NCBI GenBank assembly: GCA_903870305.1
Contig: CAIQCM010000047.1
Span: 1-5,802 of the forward strand
Reading direction: 5' to 3'
Length of the DNA: 5,802 bases
Origin: an uncultured bacterium
GTDB lineage: Bacteria; Patescibacteriota; Patescibacteriia; CAIQCM01
Shown piece after piece: positions 1 through 4,587 of this stretch. The notes beneath the pieces were generated by a model. It saw only the letters and a program-made list of their open reading frames with translations. It was not told the DNA's origin and did not search any database. Position numbers and translations under genes: made by a program. Position 1 is the first letter of the stretch. The number at the start of each line of letters is the position of its first letter.

Positions 1-834
1 CCCGAGCGCTTTGGGAACAAAGACGGCCAAATACGCGGCTTTCCCCAATTCGTAGATGACGATGGCCGGCCAGCGCCACGCCTCGCGCGACGGCAGATCT
101 TTTACGAGCGTTAAAAGATGATTGCGCGAAGAAAGTTTTTGTTTTGAATATTGCGCCGCGTCCCACTTCTTGTCGGAACCGAAACCACGCTCGTGCGTGG
201 CACGCGCCGCGCTTATGACGCAAGAATTCCAACCAAAAATCTTTAGCCGCCAAGCCAGATCGACATCTTCCTTGTAAGCGAAAAATACTTCGTCAAACAA
301 TTTCCCGTCGGGAGAAACATCGAGTACGGCGACGCGGCGATAAACCGGCAGAGCGCCGGAAACGCCGAAAACATTGGTTTCGTCGGTTGGCGGCGCTTTG
401 GTTATGTCAACAACTTTTTCATACCACGTTTTTTTCAAGCCGGCGGTATCAATGCCGTTGTCAGCATGTCGCAACACGCCCGAGGCCGAACCGGCGCCCG
501 GCGAGCGGTCGAAAAATTCCATGACGCGCTCCAGATAATCTTCAGCAACGACCACGTCTTGATTCACGCAAAAAACGTATTCGCTTTGTGCGAGCGCGAA
601 AAGCGCGTTATGGCCGCCGGCAAAACCGAGATTTTTTTCTTCTTTAATAAAGCGCGATTGACGAGGAAACGTCTTTAGCGCGTTTTCGATCGCTGAAACC
701 GACCCGTCGGTCGAGCCGTTATCCAAAACCAACAACTCAAAATCGGCAAAGGTTTGCTTTGCGAGCGAATCAAGACAGGCGCGAAGATGCTTTTCGCCGT
801 TCCATGACAAAAGCTGAACCGCGACTTTAGACAT
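1..834 (-). CDS. Family 2 glycosyltransferase, WbbL/rhamnosyltransferase-like (C-terminus beyond window)
   Basis: Transfers a sugar from a nucleotide-activated donor to a growing surface glycan; it probably acts at the cytoplasmic face of the membrane. The frame is open from ATG at 834 to position 1 (278 codons, no stop), so the C-terminus is missing. GT2 (GT-A fold) landmarks occur in order: N-terminal strand SKVAVQLLSWNGE (residues 2-14), LVLDNGSTDGS (35-45), NLGFAGGHN (68-76), the metal/nucleotide motif as NQD (91-93) instead of the commoner NPD, and the acceptor-side FFAYKEDVDLAWR (184-196) with E189-D190 as likely catalytic base region. H214 follows in THERG. The start overlaps the stop of the upstream glycosyltransferase by 8 nt and has no visible Shine-Dalgarno, suggesting translational coupling in one operon. 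Donor and acceptor cannot be read from sequence; rhamnosyltransferase is only the nearest familiar group. Family call is secure. Confidence 0.93.
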   Translation of the reverse strand, partial: MSKVAVQLLSWNGEKHLRACLDSLAKQTFADFELLVLDNGSTDGSVSAIENALKTFPRQSRFIKEEKNLGFAGGHNALFALAQSEYVFCVNQDVVVAEDYLERVMEFFDRSPGAGSASGVLRHADNGIDTAGLKKTWYEKVVDITKAPPTDETNVFGVSGALPVYRRVAVLDVSPDGKLFDEVFFAYKEDVDLAWRLKIFGWNSCVISAARATHERGFGSDKKWDAAQYSKQKLSSRNHLLTLVKDLPSREAWRWPAIVIYELGKAAYLAVFVPKALG

Positions 835-1714
835 ATTTGCGGGGTTTGATCTTAAAGCGCTGGACCAAGTAAGCAAGAGCGAGCGAGACCGGCGATAATA
901 GTGTGACGACAATTACATCAAAGGCCGTGCCGTGCTTTCTGAAATAATTGCGCATGCTACGGTTAAGCCAGCGCTGTTTTTGCACCGACGGCTCTTGGGC
1001 AAAACTGGCGCCGCCCGCATGCCGCGCGACCGACGAAGGAACGTACATCACTTTAAAGCCGGCGTCTTTGGCGCGGCGGCAATAATCAACCTCTTCGAAC
1101 CAGCAGAAAAAACTTTTTGCGTCGAGCAAGCCGATCCCGTCGATCAACTTCCGGTTCACCCAAAAATACGCGCCGCGCACCTGATCGACTTCTTGCTCAA
1201 CATCGTAATTAAATCCTTCGCAAAAATACTTTGCCACGATCTTGGGAAAGAAATTGTGCATCTTCAAGAGGATCACCGCCTGATCCCATGCCGTCGGAAA
1301 CCGCCGCACCGAACCCTGCAGCGACCCATCCGTGTTCAATATCTTCCCGCCGGAAACGCCGACGTCGGAATGCGACCGCAAATATTGCAACATCGTTTGC
1401 AAACACCCCGGCATCAGCTCGGTGTCCGGGTTTAACAGCAAAACATACTCCCCCGTGCTTTGTTGGATCCCCCGGTTCACCGCCGCCGCAAAGCCGGTAT
1501 TCTTATCATTCCAGATCGTCTTAATTTTTACGTCATCCCGGCGAACACCGGGATCCACGGCCGTTTCGATAACTTCACGCGTCCCATCACTCGAGCCGTT
1601 ATCAACAACAAATACCTCGCATTTAAGCCCCTCGGCGCACGAAAAAACCGACCGCAAACAGGGGCCGATCTCGCGCTCGTTGTTCCAAGTGACAATGACA
1701 ATGCTTAAATCCAT
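827..1714 (-). CDS. Family 2 glycosyltransferase with in-frame palindromic-repeat insertion
   Basis: A 295-aa GT2 enzyme, likely adding a sugar in surface polysaccharide synthesis. Motifs: LSIVIVTWNNE (3-13), VFVVDNGSSDGT (34-45), NTGFAAAVNRG (72-82), LLLNPDTEL (92-100; NPD at 95-97), SGGKILNTDGSLQGS (121-135), and WFEEVDYCRR (205-214). A hydrophobic stretch near 266-284 may dock it to the membrane. The frame stays open upstream to 1792, but I chose ATG 1714: it begins directly at the family's first beta strand, a promoter-like element sits just before it, and the extra 26 codons (MFYVACFMFHE...) only translate an intergenic repeat array. Residues 54-61 (DPGVRRDD) are encoded by a REP-like palindrome and lengthen the segment between SDGT and NTGF by roughly eight residues relative to typical relatives recalled from the family. 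It precedes a second glycosyltransferase with 8 nt overlap. Confidence 0.93.
   Translation of the reverse strand: MDLSIVIVTWNNEREIGPCLRSVFSCAEGLKCEVFVVDNGSSDGTREVIETAVDPGVRRDDVKIKTIWNDKNTGFAAAVNRGIQQSTGEYVLLLNPDTELMPGCLQTMLQYLRSHSDVGVSGGKILNTDGSLQGSVRRFPTAWDQAVILLKMHNFFPKIVAKYFCEGFNYDVEQEVDQVRGAYFWVNRKLIDGIGLLDAKSFFCWFEEVDYCRRAKDAGFKVMYVPSSVARHAGGASFAQEPSVQKQRWLNRSMRNYFRKHGTAFDVIVVTLLSPVSLALAYLVQRFKIKPRKYV
1532..1558. repeat. REP-like palindrome inside glycosyltransferase gene
   Basis: A perfect 7-bp inverted repeat, ATCCCGG (1535-1541) and CCGGGAT (1548-1554), surrounds the 6-nt loop CGAACA, with the flanks GTC before and CCAC after. This matches the general pattern of the widely dispersed bacterial 'GTCATCCCGGCGAA...' palindromes as I remember them. 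It lies wholly within the upstream glycosyltransferase, in frame, and is read on the minus strand as DPGVRRDD. Only one copy is seen in this window, so its repeat status rests on recall of the motif, not on a second copy here. Confidence 0.7.
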
Positions 1715-1722
1715 CGGCCTCA

Positions 1723-1751
1723 AGTGTAGCGAAAATCCTCTATTTTGGCCA
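1723..1751 (-). promoter_or_regulatory. Probable promoter of the glycosyltransferase operon
   Basis: On the minus strand a -35-like TGGCCA (1751-1746, 4 of 6 matches to TTGACA) is followed after 17 nt by the -10-like TACACT (1728-1723, 4 of 6 matches). Only 8 nt separate the -10 box from ATG 1714, so transcription would start at or next to the start codon (leaderless). A GAGG lies 3 nt before the ATG, too close for a standard ribosome site. The box matches are modest; the spacing is what makes it credible. Confidence 0.42.
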
Positions 1752-1762
1752 GATGCGATCTC

Positions 1763-1790
1763 ATGAAACATGAAACACGCAACATAAAAC
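1763..1790. repeat. Heptanucleotide repeat array A (ATGAAAC units)
   Basis: Four consecutive 7-nt units on the plus strand start at 1763, 1770, 1777 and 1784: ATGAAAC twice, then ACGCAAC, then ATAAAAC, followed by ATT. The same unit order, including the odd third unit ACGCAAC, recurs at 4496-4523 with two differences over the shared 31 nt. The array lies between the tRNA terminator and the glycosyltransferase promoter. It creates an artificial upstream ATG for the glycosyltransferase frame. Confidence 0.8.
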
Positions 1791-1821
1791 ATTTTTTAAC
1801 ATAGTCGACATTTGATAACTC

Positions 1822-1848
1822 AAAAACGCTCCCTTGCGGAAGCGTTTT
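1822..1848 (-). terminator. Rho-independent terminator after tRNA-Pro
   Basis: The minus-strand RNA would form an 11-bp stem (1848-1838 with 1833-1823; one G-U pair, the rest Watson-Crick) capped by a GCAA tetraloop, a stable GNRA-type loop. It is followed by a run of five T (1826-1822, partly used by the stem). The stem begins one nucleotide after the tRNA discriminator base. It would end the tRNA transcript and insulate the glycosyltransferase operon downstream. Confidence 0.85.
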
Positions 1849-1849
1849 A

Positions 1850-1922
1850 TCGGGCTGGCGGGGCTCGAACCCACGACCTCACGGTCCCGAACCGTGCGTT
1901 CTACCAACTGAACTACAGCCCG
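1850..1922 (-). tRNA. tRNA-Pro, anticodon CGG
   Basis: A complete 73-nt cloverleaf reads leftward from 1922. The acceptor stem CGGGCTG pairs perfectly with CAGCCCG and has the C1:G72 pair typical of bacterial tRNA-Pro. D stem GTTC/GAAC, anticodon stem CACGG/CCGTG, and T stem GTGGG/CCCGC (one G-U) with loop TTCGAAC are all intact. The anticodon loop TTCGGGA places CGG at positions 34-36, reading proline codon CCG. The variable loop is the short 5-nt type. Discriminator is A (1850). CCA is not encoded: the next bases are TAA, so the CCA end must be added by a nucleotidyltransferase. No convincing promoter could be identified in the palindrome-rich region upstream. Confidence 0.96.
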
Positions 1923-1933
1923 ATGCGAGGATG

Positions 1934-2088
1934 GAAAGCGCGAAAAATAACGCGCGATCAAAATCACCGCAGTGATTTTCCGTTTGTCGACGGCTGTTGT
2001 TAGCCGAATCGAAATTCGAGCTGACAACAGACGGAGGCAAACGGTAAATTGTGAAACAATTGGATCGCGCGTTATTTTTCGCGCTTTC
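1934..2088. repeat. 155-bp nested palindrome with four-way-junction symmetry
   Basis: The outer arms 1934-1959 and 2063-2088 are perfect 26-bp inverted repeats. Just inside each arm sits a separate small hairpin: 1960-1979 (8-bp perfect stem, loop CGCA) and 2047-2061 (6-bp perfect stem, loop GAA). Between these lie inner arms 1980-2004 and 2020-2044, complementary at 20 of 25 positions with two further T-G pairs in plus-strand RNA. The centre (2005-2018) is a 5-bp hairpin with loop CGAA. The folded element would be a stem ending in a four-way junction bearing two short hairpins and one long stem. It has no convincing ORF, no flanking target-site duplication that I can see, and lies 11 bp upstream of the tRNA. 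It could be a MITE-like or REP-like mobile element, a structured RNA or a protein-binding site. Confidence 0.88.
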
Positions 2089-2101
2089 TCCGAGCGAGGT
2101 C

Positions 2102-2156
2102 CTGTATCGAGCGAGCCGAAGCGAGCGAAGATACAGCCCGATACGATACAGCCCGA
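2102..2156. repeat. Hairpin plus direct repeats resembling the tRNA 5' end
   Basis: CTGTATC (2102-2108) and GATACAG (2130-2136) form a perfect 7-bp inverted repeat around a purine-rich, repetitive loop built from GAGCGAGC / GCGAGCGA. Overlapping its right side are two direct copies of GATACAGCCCGA (2130-2141 and 2145-2156). The core TACAGCCCGA(T) also occurs at the tRNA-Pro 5' end (1914-1924). No T-run follows the hairpin on either strand, so it is not an obvious intrinsic terminator, although it lies just after the stop of the coiled-coil gene. Confidence 0.6.
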
Positions 2157-2164
2157 CAATCTTA

Positions 2165-2509
2165 TCACGCATTGGATTGCGATTCAAGGGTCACCACCCG
2201 ATCTTCCAAACGCGTATATTTCATGCCAAGAGCAGCGATTTCCGATTCATGACGATTCAAGACAACCATAAAATCATCAATTTTTATGAAAGTCCGATCA
2301 ACAACCTCTTCAATGTGCGCAATTCTTCCTTCTTGGTCTTCAACAATCATTAAACGCGTATTGATTCCGGTCACATTGTCTTCGAGGCGACTAACGCGAG
2401 AATCAAGCTTGTTCAAACCAACTTCAAGATTAGTCAAACGAATATCAATACCGGCCAGTGTTTTCTGGTTCTCGCCGACGACCTGTAAAATTTGGTCAAG
2501 TTTGTCCAT
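2165..2509 (-). CDS. Small coiled-coil protein, unknown function
   Basis: A 114-aa protein that I do not recognise as a named family. Nearly all of it is heptad-patterned with hydrophobic residues at a/d spacing: ILQVVGENQKTLAGIDIRL, NLEVGLNKLDSRVSRLEDNV, INTRLMIVEDQEGRIAHIEEVV and MKYTRLEDRVVTLES. It therefore probably forms a soluble, acidic coiled coil that oligomerises. No signal peptide or membrane segment is visible. The frame is open up to ATG 2581, but I chose ATG 2509 because an extended -10 promoter ends 10 nt before it and would lie inside the longer version. Stop is TGA at 2165. Similar short coiled-coil proteins are common in CPR genomes as I recall, without assigned roles. Gene reality is supported by the codon-level heptad pattern and the promoter. 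Confidence 0.72.
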   Translation of the reverse strand: MDKLDQILQVVGENQKTLAGIDIRLTNLEVGLNKLDSRVSRLEDNVTGINTRLMIVEDQEGRIAHIEEVVDRTFIKIDDFMVVLNRHESEIAALGMKYTRLEDRVVTLESQSNA

Positions 2510-2519
2510 ACGCCAAAAC

Positions 2520-2548
2520 ACTATACCATTGACTGTTTCGGTCGTAAA
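2520..2548 (-). promoter_or_regulatory. Extended -10 promoter of the coiled-coil gene
   Basis: On the minus strand TTTACG (2548-2543, 4 of 6 matches to the -35 consensus), a 17-nt spacer ending in the extended -10 signature TGG, and TATAGT (2525-2520, 5 of 6 matches) line up. Ten nucleotides separate TATAGT from ATG 2509, which predicts a 5' leader of only about 3-4 nt and no Shine-Dalgarno. This favours ATG 2509 over the upstream in-frame ATGs. Confidence 0.62.
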
Positions 2549-2597
2549 CCTCAACATCGGATTGCCTTTATCCATACGCAATTCCAGCGCAAACGGC

Positions 2598-2603
2598 TAT
2601 AAT
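2598..2603 (+). promoter_or_regulatory. -10 box of the permease gene, leaderless start
   Basis: A perfect TATAAT at 2598-2603 is followed by 8 nt and then ATG 2612, so the predicted transcription start coincides with the start codon. The -35 region at the optimal distance (about 2575-2580, TACGCA) is poor, 3 of 6 matches. No Shine-Dalgarno is present. The box argues against the in-frame TTG at 2603, which overlaps it. Confidence 0.58.
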
Positions 2604-2611
2604 TGCTAACT

Positions 2612-3526
2612 ATGCTTCAGAAAATTCTTTCGCAAACCTACCTCATTACCGCCGTGGTGTCGCTTCTTATTGGGCTTTTCGTGCCGCAGGCGCATGTGCT
2701 GGTCGCGGTGAACACCCTTCTCCTGCAGATCATCTTTTTCCTGTCTTGCCTTAAGATCGAACCAAAGATCGTTCTTTCGCACCTTAAGGACTGGAAATTC
2801 TTGCTGCTCGCGAACCTAATGATGCTGCTCGGCTTTCCGACGATCGTCTGGCTCTTTGGCTTGCCGTGGCACACTGACTTTGGTTTTGCCTTGTTCCTTC
2901 TTGCCGCCATGCCGGTCGGCATGACCGCGCCTTTGCTTGTGGAGATCGCGGGCGGCAGGCAGTCGATCGCCATGGTGCTCACCGTCACCACCTCACTGCT
3001 CGCCCCCTTTACCGTTCCTCTTCTCACCAAACTCCTTTTCGGCGCGCATATCTCGGTCGATATCATGAACATGTTCAAACAATTGGTAATGGTTATTTTC
3101 ATCCCGTTCGCTTTGGCGCTCATTGTCCGCGCCATTGTTCCCAAAACAATCGATAAGGTAAAAACTAAAACCAAGCCGCTTTCAACCTTGCTTTTGGGCC
3201 TGCTCATCATCGGCGCCGTCTCCAACCAAGCGTCCTCGATCCTAAGCTTGTCGTCGAACATCGGGCGTTTTCTTCTCATCCTCATCGGCCTCTATGCCTT
3301 TTATCTTGCTCTGCATTTGGCCGGATATTTCATCTTCTGGTGGAAATCGCGCGAAGACAAGCAAACCGCTTCCATTTCGCTCACCTATATGAACTTTACG
3401 CTGGCGATCTTTTTGGCCAGCCAATTTTTCCATGAACCGGGGATACTTTTGACCCTGGTTCTTTCGATCATCCCCTGGGCCACCTTCATGCCGGCTTGGC
3501 AAAGAATATCGAAAAAATTACAATAG
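2612..3526 (+). CDS. Bile acid:sodium symporter (BASS) family permease
   Basis: A 304-aa polytopic inner-membrane protein of the BASS / arsenite-permease-like superfamily, expected to move an organic anion with a cation; the real substrate is unknown. About ten hydrophobic segments can be traced near residues 10-23, 27-46, 64-84, 89-110, 117-139, 154-174, 190-204, 218-244, 254-271 and 276-292. Family-like features are the AAMPVGMTAPLLVEIAGG stretch (98-115), then a TSLLAPFTVPLL helix (127-138), and TYMNFTLAIFLAS (258-270), corresponding to the conserved Asn-containing broken helix near the C-terminus. Length fits the family (about 300-330 aa). Start at ATG 2612 is chosen because a perfect TATAAT ends 8 nt before it. 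The gene is transcribed alone, away from the coiled-coil gene, and ends in a strong terminator. An ACR3-type arsenite carrier is less likely because I see no characteristic cysteine motif. Confidence 0.87.
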   Translation: MLQKILSQTYLITAVVSLLIGLFVPQAHVLVAVNTLLLQIIFFLSCLKIEPKIVLSHLKDWKFLLLANLMMLLGFPTIVWLFGLPWHTDFGFALFLLAAMPVGMTAPLLVEIAGGRQSIAMVLTVTTSLLAPFTVPLLTKLLFGAHISVDIMNMFKQLVMVIFIPFALALIVRAIVPKTIDKVKTKTKPLSTLLLGLLIIGAVSNQASSILSLSSNIGRFLLILIGLYAFYLALHLAGYFIFWWKSREDKQTASISLTYMNFTLAIFLASQFFHEPGILLTLVLSIIPWATFMPAWQRISKKLQ

Positions 3527-3538
3527 AATATTAATATC

Positions 3539-3573
3539 AAAGACCGTCCCGATGGTGATCGAGACGGTCTTTT
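3539..3573. terminator. Bidirectional terminator between convergent genes
   Basis: A 10-bp stem (3539-3548 with 3563-3572) continues past one mismatch (C3549/A3562) into a 4-bp CGAT/ATCG stem with loop GGTG (3554-3557). The plus strand ends in TTTTG and the minus strand in TTTG, so each convergent gene (permease ending 3526, minus-strand gene ending 3576) receives a short U-tract. The hairpin sits 12 nt after one stop and 3 nt after the other. Confidence 0.85.
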
Positions 3574-3575
3574 GT

Positions 3576-3908
3576 TTATGCCGCGCGTTCAAACGTTTCT
3601 TCGTCGGGTTCGGCTTGGTTGCCCACGTCATATCGCGATTGCAATTCATCGGCGATCTGCCTCACCAAGGGTGATTCCTTGCTGCTGGGCGCATCCCAAT
3701 TTGCTTCAAGCTCTTGGTAAACCCGGTCTTTTAACGATACTTCTCCCGGCCGCGTTTCTTCTTCCAACATATCGTGAAAAAGTTTTCCGTATCTTGCGAT
3801 CCATTTTTCAAGATCGCCGGCGCTCATCATTTCGCAAAGCTTGGCTTGAAAAGCCAGTCGCGTCTTCATGTCCCATTGCACATTCTGCTCATGTGATTCA
3901 ATTTCCAT
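3576..3908 (-). CDS. Hypothetical 110-aa acidic helical protein
   Basis: I do not recognise a family. The product (MEIESHEQNVQWDMKTRLAF... to ...DEETFERAA) looks all-helical and soluble, with charged segments around 14-50 (KTRLAFQAKLCEMM, DLEKWIARYGKLFHDMLEEE) and 58-93 (SLKDRVYQELEANW, LVRQIADELQSRY), then a very acidic tail. There is no membrane segment, signal peptide or metal-binding cluster; the one cysteine is C25. It begins 4 nt after the stop of the exonuclease and ends at a terminator, so it is probably co-transcribed and possibly functionally linked. A weak AGGA about 11 nt before ATG 3908 could serve as ribosome site. An internal ATG (residue 14) is an alternative start. Gene reality is supported by operon fit and absence of a better frame. 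Confidence 0.7.
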   Translation of the reverse strand: MEIESHEQNVQWDMKTRLAFQAKLCEMMSAGDLEKWIARYGKLFHDMLEEETRPGEVSLKDRVYQELEANWDAPSSKESPLVRQIADELQSRYDVGNQAEPDEETFERAA

Positions 3909-3912
3909 ATTA

Positions 3913-4488
3913 TTAAAATCCTAAAGATAAATTCATCGCTTGTTTGATTATTTTGGTCGGCATGAAGTTGACCGGCACGACGATCTTTTCGTTCTTAAAG
4001 CGATCAACATAGCAGACGCTGCCGTGCATGCGGCCGTGTTCGTAAAGCTGTTTGGTGACCTTCACGTCCTGCAAACAATATTCCTTGAGCTTATCGAGTT
4101 GGCCTTCGTGGTAGTATTTGACCGCATCCAACCCGCTCCCCGACTTCCCCACCCCCAAGGTGGCTTGCGCCAGGTCGTCGAGCTTAAGACGAAAGCCGGT
4201 GTGCTTGGCGACCTCTTCCATAAGGTCGAGCTGATTTAATTTGGTTAAATCCCCCGCATAGTGCGCGTTCATGACGGGAATGTCAAAACCCTTGATGTTA
4301 TAGCCGATCAAGCGATCGCATTGTTCAAGCGTTTGCCAAAGCCGCGGCAGATCTTGTTCAAAAAATCCTTCGTACTGGCCGGTCGCGTAATCAAAAATGC
4401 CGACGAAAGATATCTTGAGTTTCGACGCGTCGCGGTTGCCGCGCTCAAAGATGTTCTGGGTTTCAATGTCGAGAACGATTTCACGCAT
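3913..4488 (-). CDS. DEDDy-type 3'-5' exonuclease (RNase H-like fold, YprB-like)
   Basis: A compact 191-aa stand-alone exonuclease domain, predicted to remove nucleotides from 3' ends of DNA or RNA with two metal ions. All three Exo motifs are visible: Exo I VLDIET (D7, E9), Exo II GYNIKGFDIPVM (N64, F68, D69) and Exo III EYCLQDVKVTKQLY (Y137, D141), with the Tyr-x3-Asp spacing of the DEDDy class. A further D88 lies in the LDLM strand and G/L-rich LDDLAQATLG follows. There is no helicase, polymerase or zinc domain, unlike larger members. The frame runs up to ATG 4497, but that codon belongs to the repeat array, and ATG 4488 places the first beta strand at the N-terminus; the two differ by three residues. 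No clear Shine-Dalgarno is seen. It is followed after 4 nt by an unknown helical protein. Substrate is unknown. Confidence 0.86.
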   Translation of the reverse strand: MREIVLDIETQNIFERGNRDASKLKISFVGIFDYATGQYEGFFEQDLPRLWQTLEQCDRLIGYNIKGFDIPVMNAHYAGDLTKLNQLDLMEEVAKHTGFRLKLDDLAQATLGVGKSGSGLDAVKYYHEGQLDKLKEYCLQDVKVTKQLYEHGRMHGSVCYVDRFKNEKIVVPVNFMPTKIIKQAMNLSLGF

Positions 4489-4495
4489 ATTTATC

Positions 4496-4523
4496 ATGAA
4501 TCATGAAACACGCAACATGAAAC
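4496..4523. repeat. Heptanucleotide repeat array B (ATGAAAC units)
   Basis: Four 7-nt units on the plus strand start at 4496, 4503, 4510 and 4517: ATGAATC, ATGAAAC, ACGCAAC, ATGAAAC, followed by ATT. Order and phase match array A at 1763-1790, which lies 2.7 kb away. The array starts 8 nt upstream of the exonuclease ATG 4488 and touches its alternative ATG. Confidence 0.82.
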
Positions 4524-4551
4524 ATTCTTATTGAATATTGCTTAACAGGAT

Positions 4552-4586
4552 GCTTCATGCTCCATGTTTCATGCTTCATGCTCCAT
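4552..4586. repeat. Heptanucleotide repeat array C (inverted orientation)
   Basis: Five 7-nt units on the plus strand start at 4552, 4559, 4566, 4573 and 4580: GCTTCAT, GCTCCAT, GTTTCAT, GCTTCAT, GCTCCAT. Their reverse complements (ATGAAGC, ATGGAGC, ATGAAAC) belong to the same family as arrays A and B, so C is an inverted copy facing B across a 28-nt spacer. The first two units repeat exactly as the last two. The array ends 2 nt past the GH1 stop codon. Confidence 0.82.
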
Positions 4587-4587
4587 C

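Noticed and set aside
1532..1558. Intrinsic terminator within the glycosyltransferase
   Set aside because: The stem is only 7 bp and no T-run follows on the coding (minus) strand; it lies in frame within an intact gene.
932..1766. Several plus-strand ORFs of 80-170 aa opposite the glycosyltransferase
   Set aside because: All lie on the complement of well-supported GT2 motifs and have the low-complexity, Arg/Pro/His-rich character of shadows.
1715..1792. N-terminal extension of the glycosyltransferase from ATG 1792
   Set aside because: The extra 26 codons translate heptad array A and a promoter-like region; GT2 proteins normally begin at the LSIVIVTWN strand.
1934..2088. Protein-coding or transposase-bearing element
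   Set aside because: The palindromic unit is only 155 bp, has no plausible ORF and no transposase nearby; at most it could be non-autonomous.
1761..2168. Minus-strand ORF of 135 aa containing VVQLVERTVRDREVVGSSPASP
   Set aside because: It reads through the tRNA-Pro gene, the terminator and the palindrome. This peptide is a familiar false translation of tRNA sequence.
1879..2187. Minus-strand ORF of 102 aa upstream of and into the tRNA
   Set aside because: It covers the nested palindrome and most of the tRNA 5' half and shows no protein-like pattern.
2510..2581. Longer version of the coiled-coil protein from ATG 2581
   Set aside because: The extra 24 codons contain a good extended -10 promoter and lack the heptad pattern; ATG 2509 sits just after that promoter. 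The longer form is not strictly excluded.
2638..3285. 215-aa minus-strand ORF opposite the permease
   Set aside because: It is antisense to a clear membrane protein gene, Met/Arg/Lys-rich in the manner of a shadow frame, and has no promoter or recognisable domain.
4496..4586. CRISPR-like array
   Set aside because: The repeats are contiguous 7-nt units without unique spacers, and no cas gene is present.
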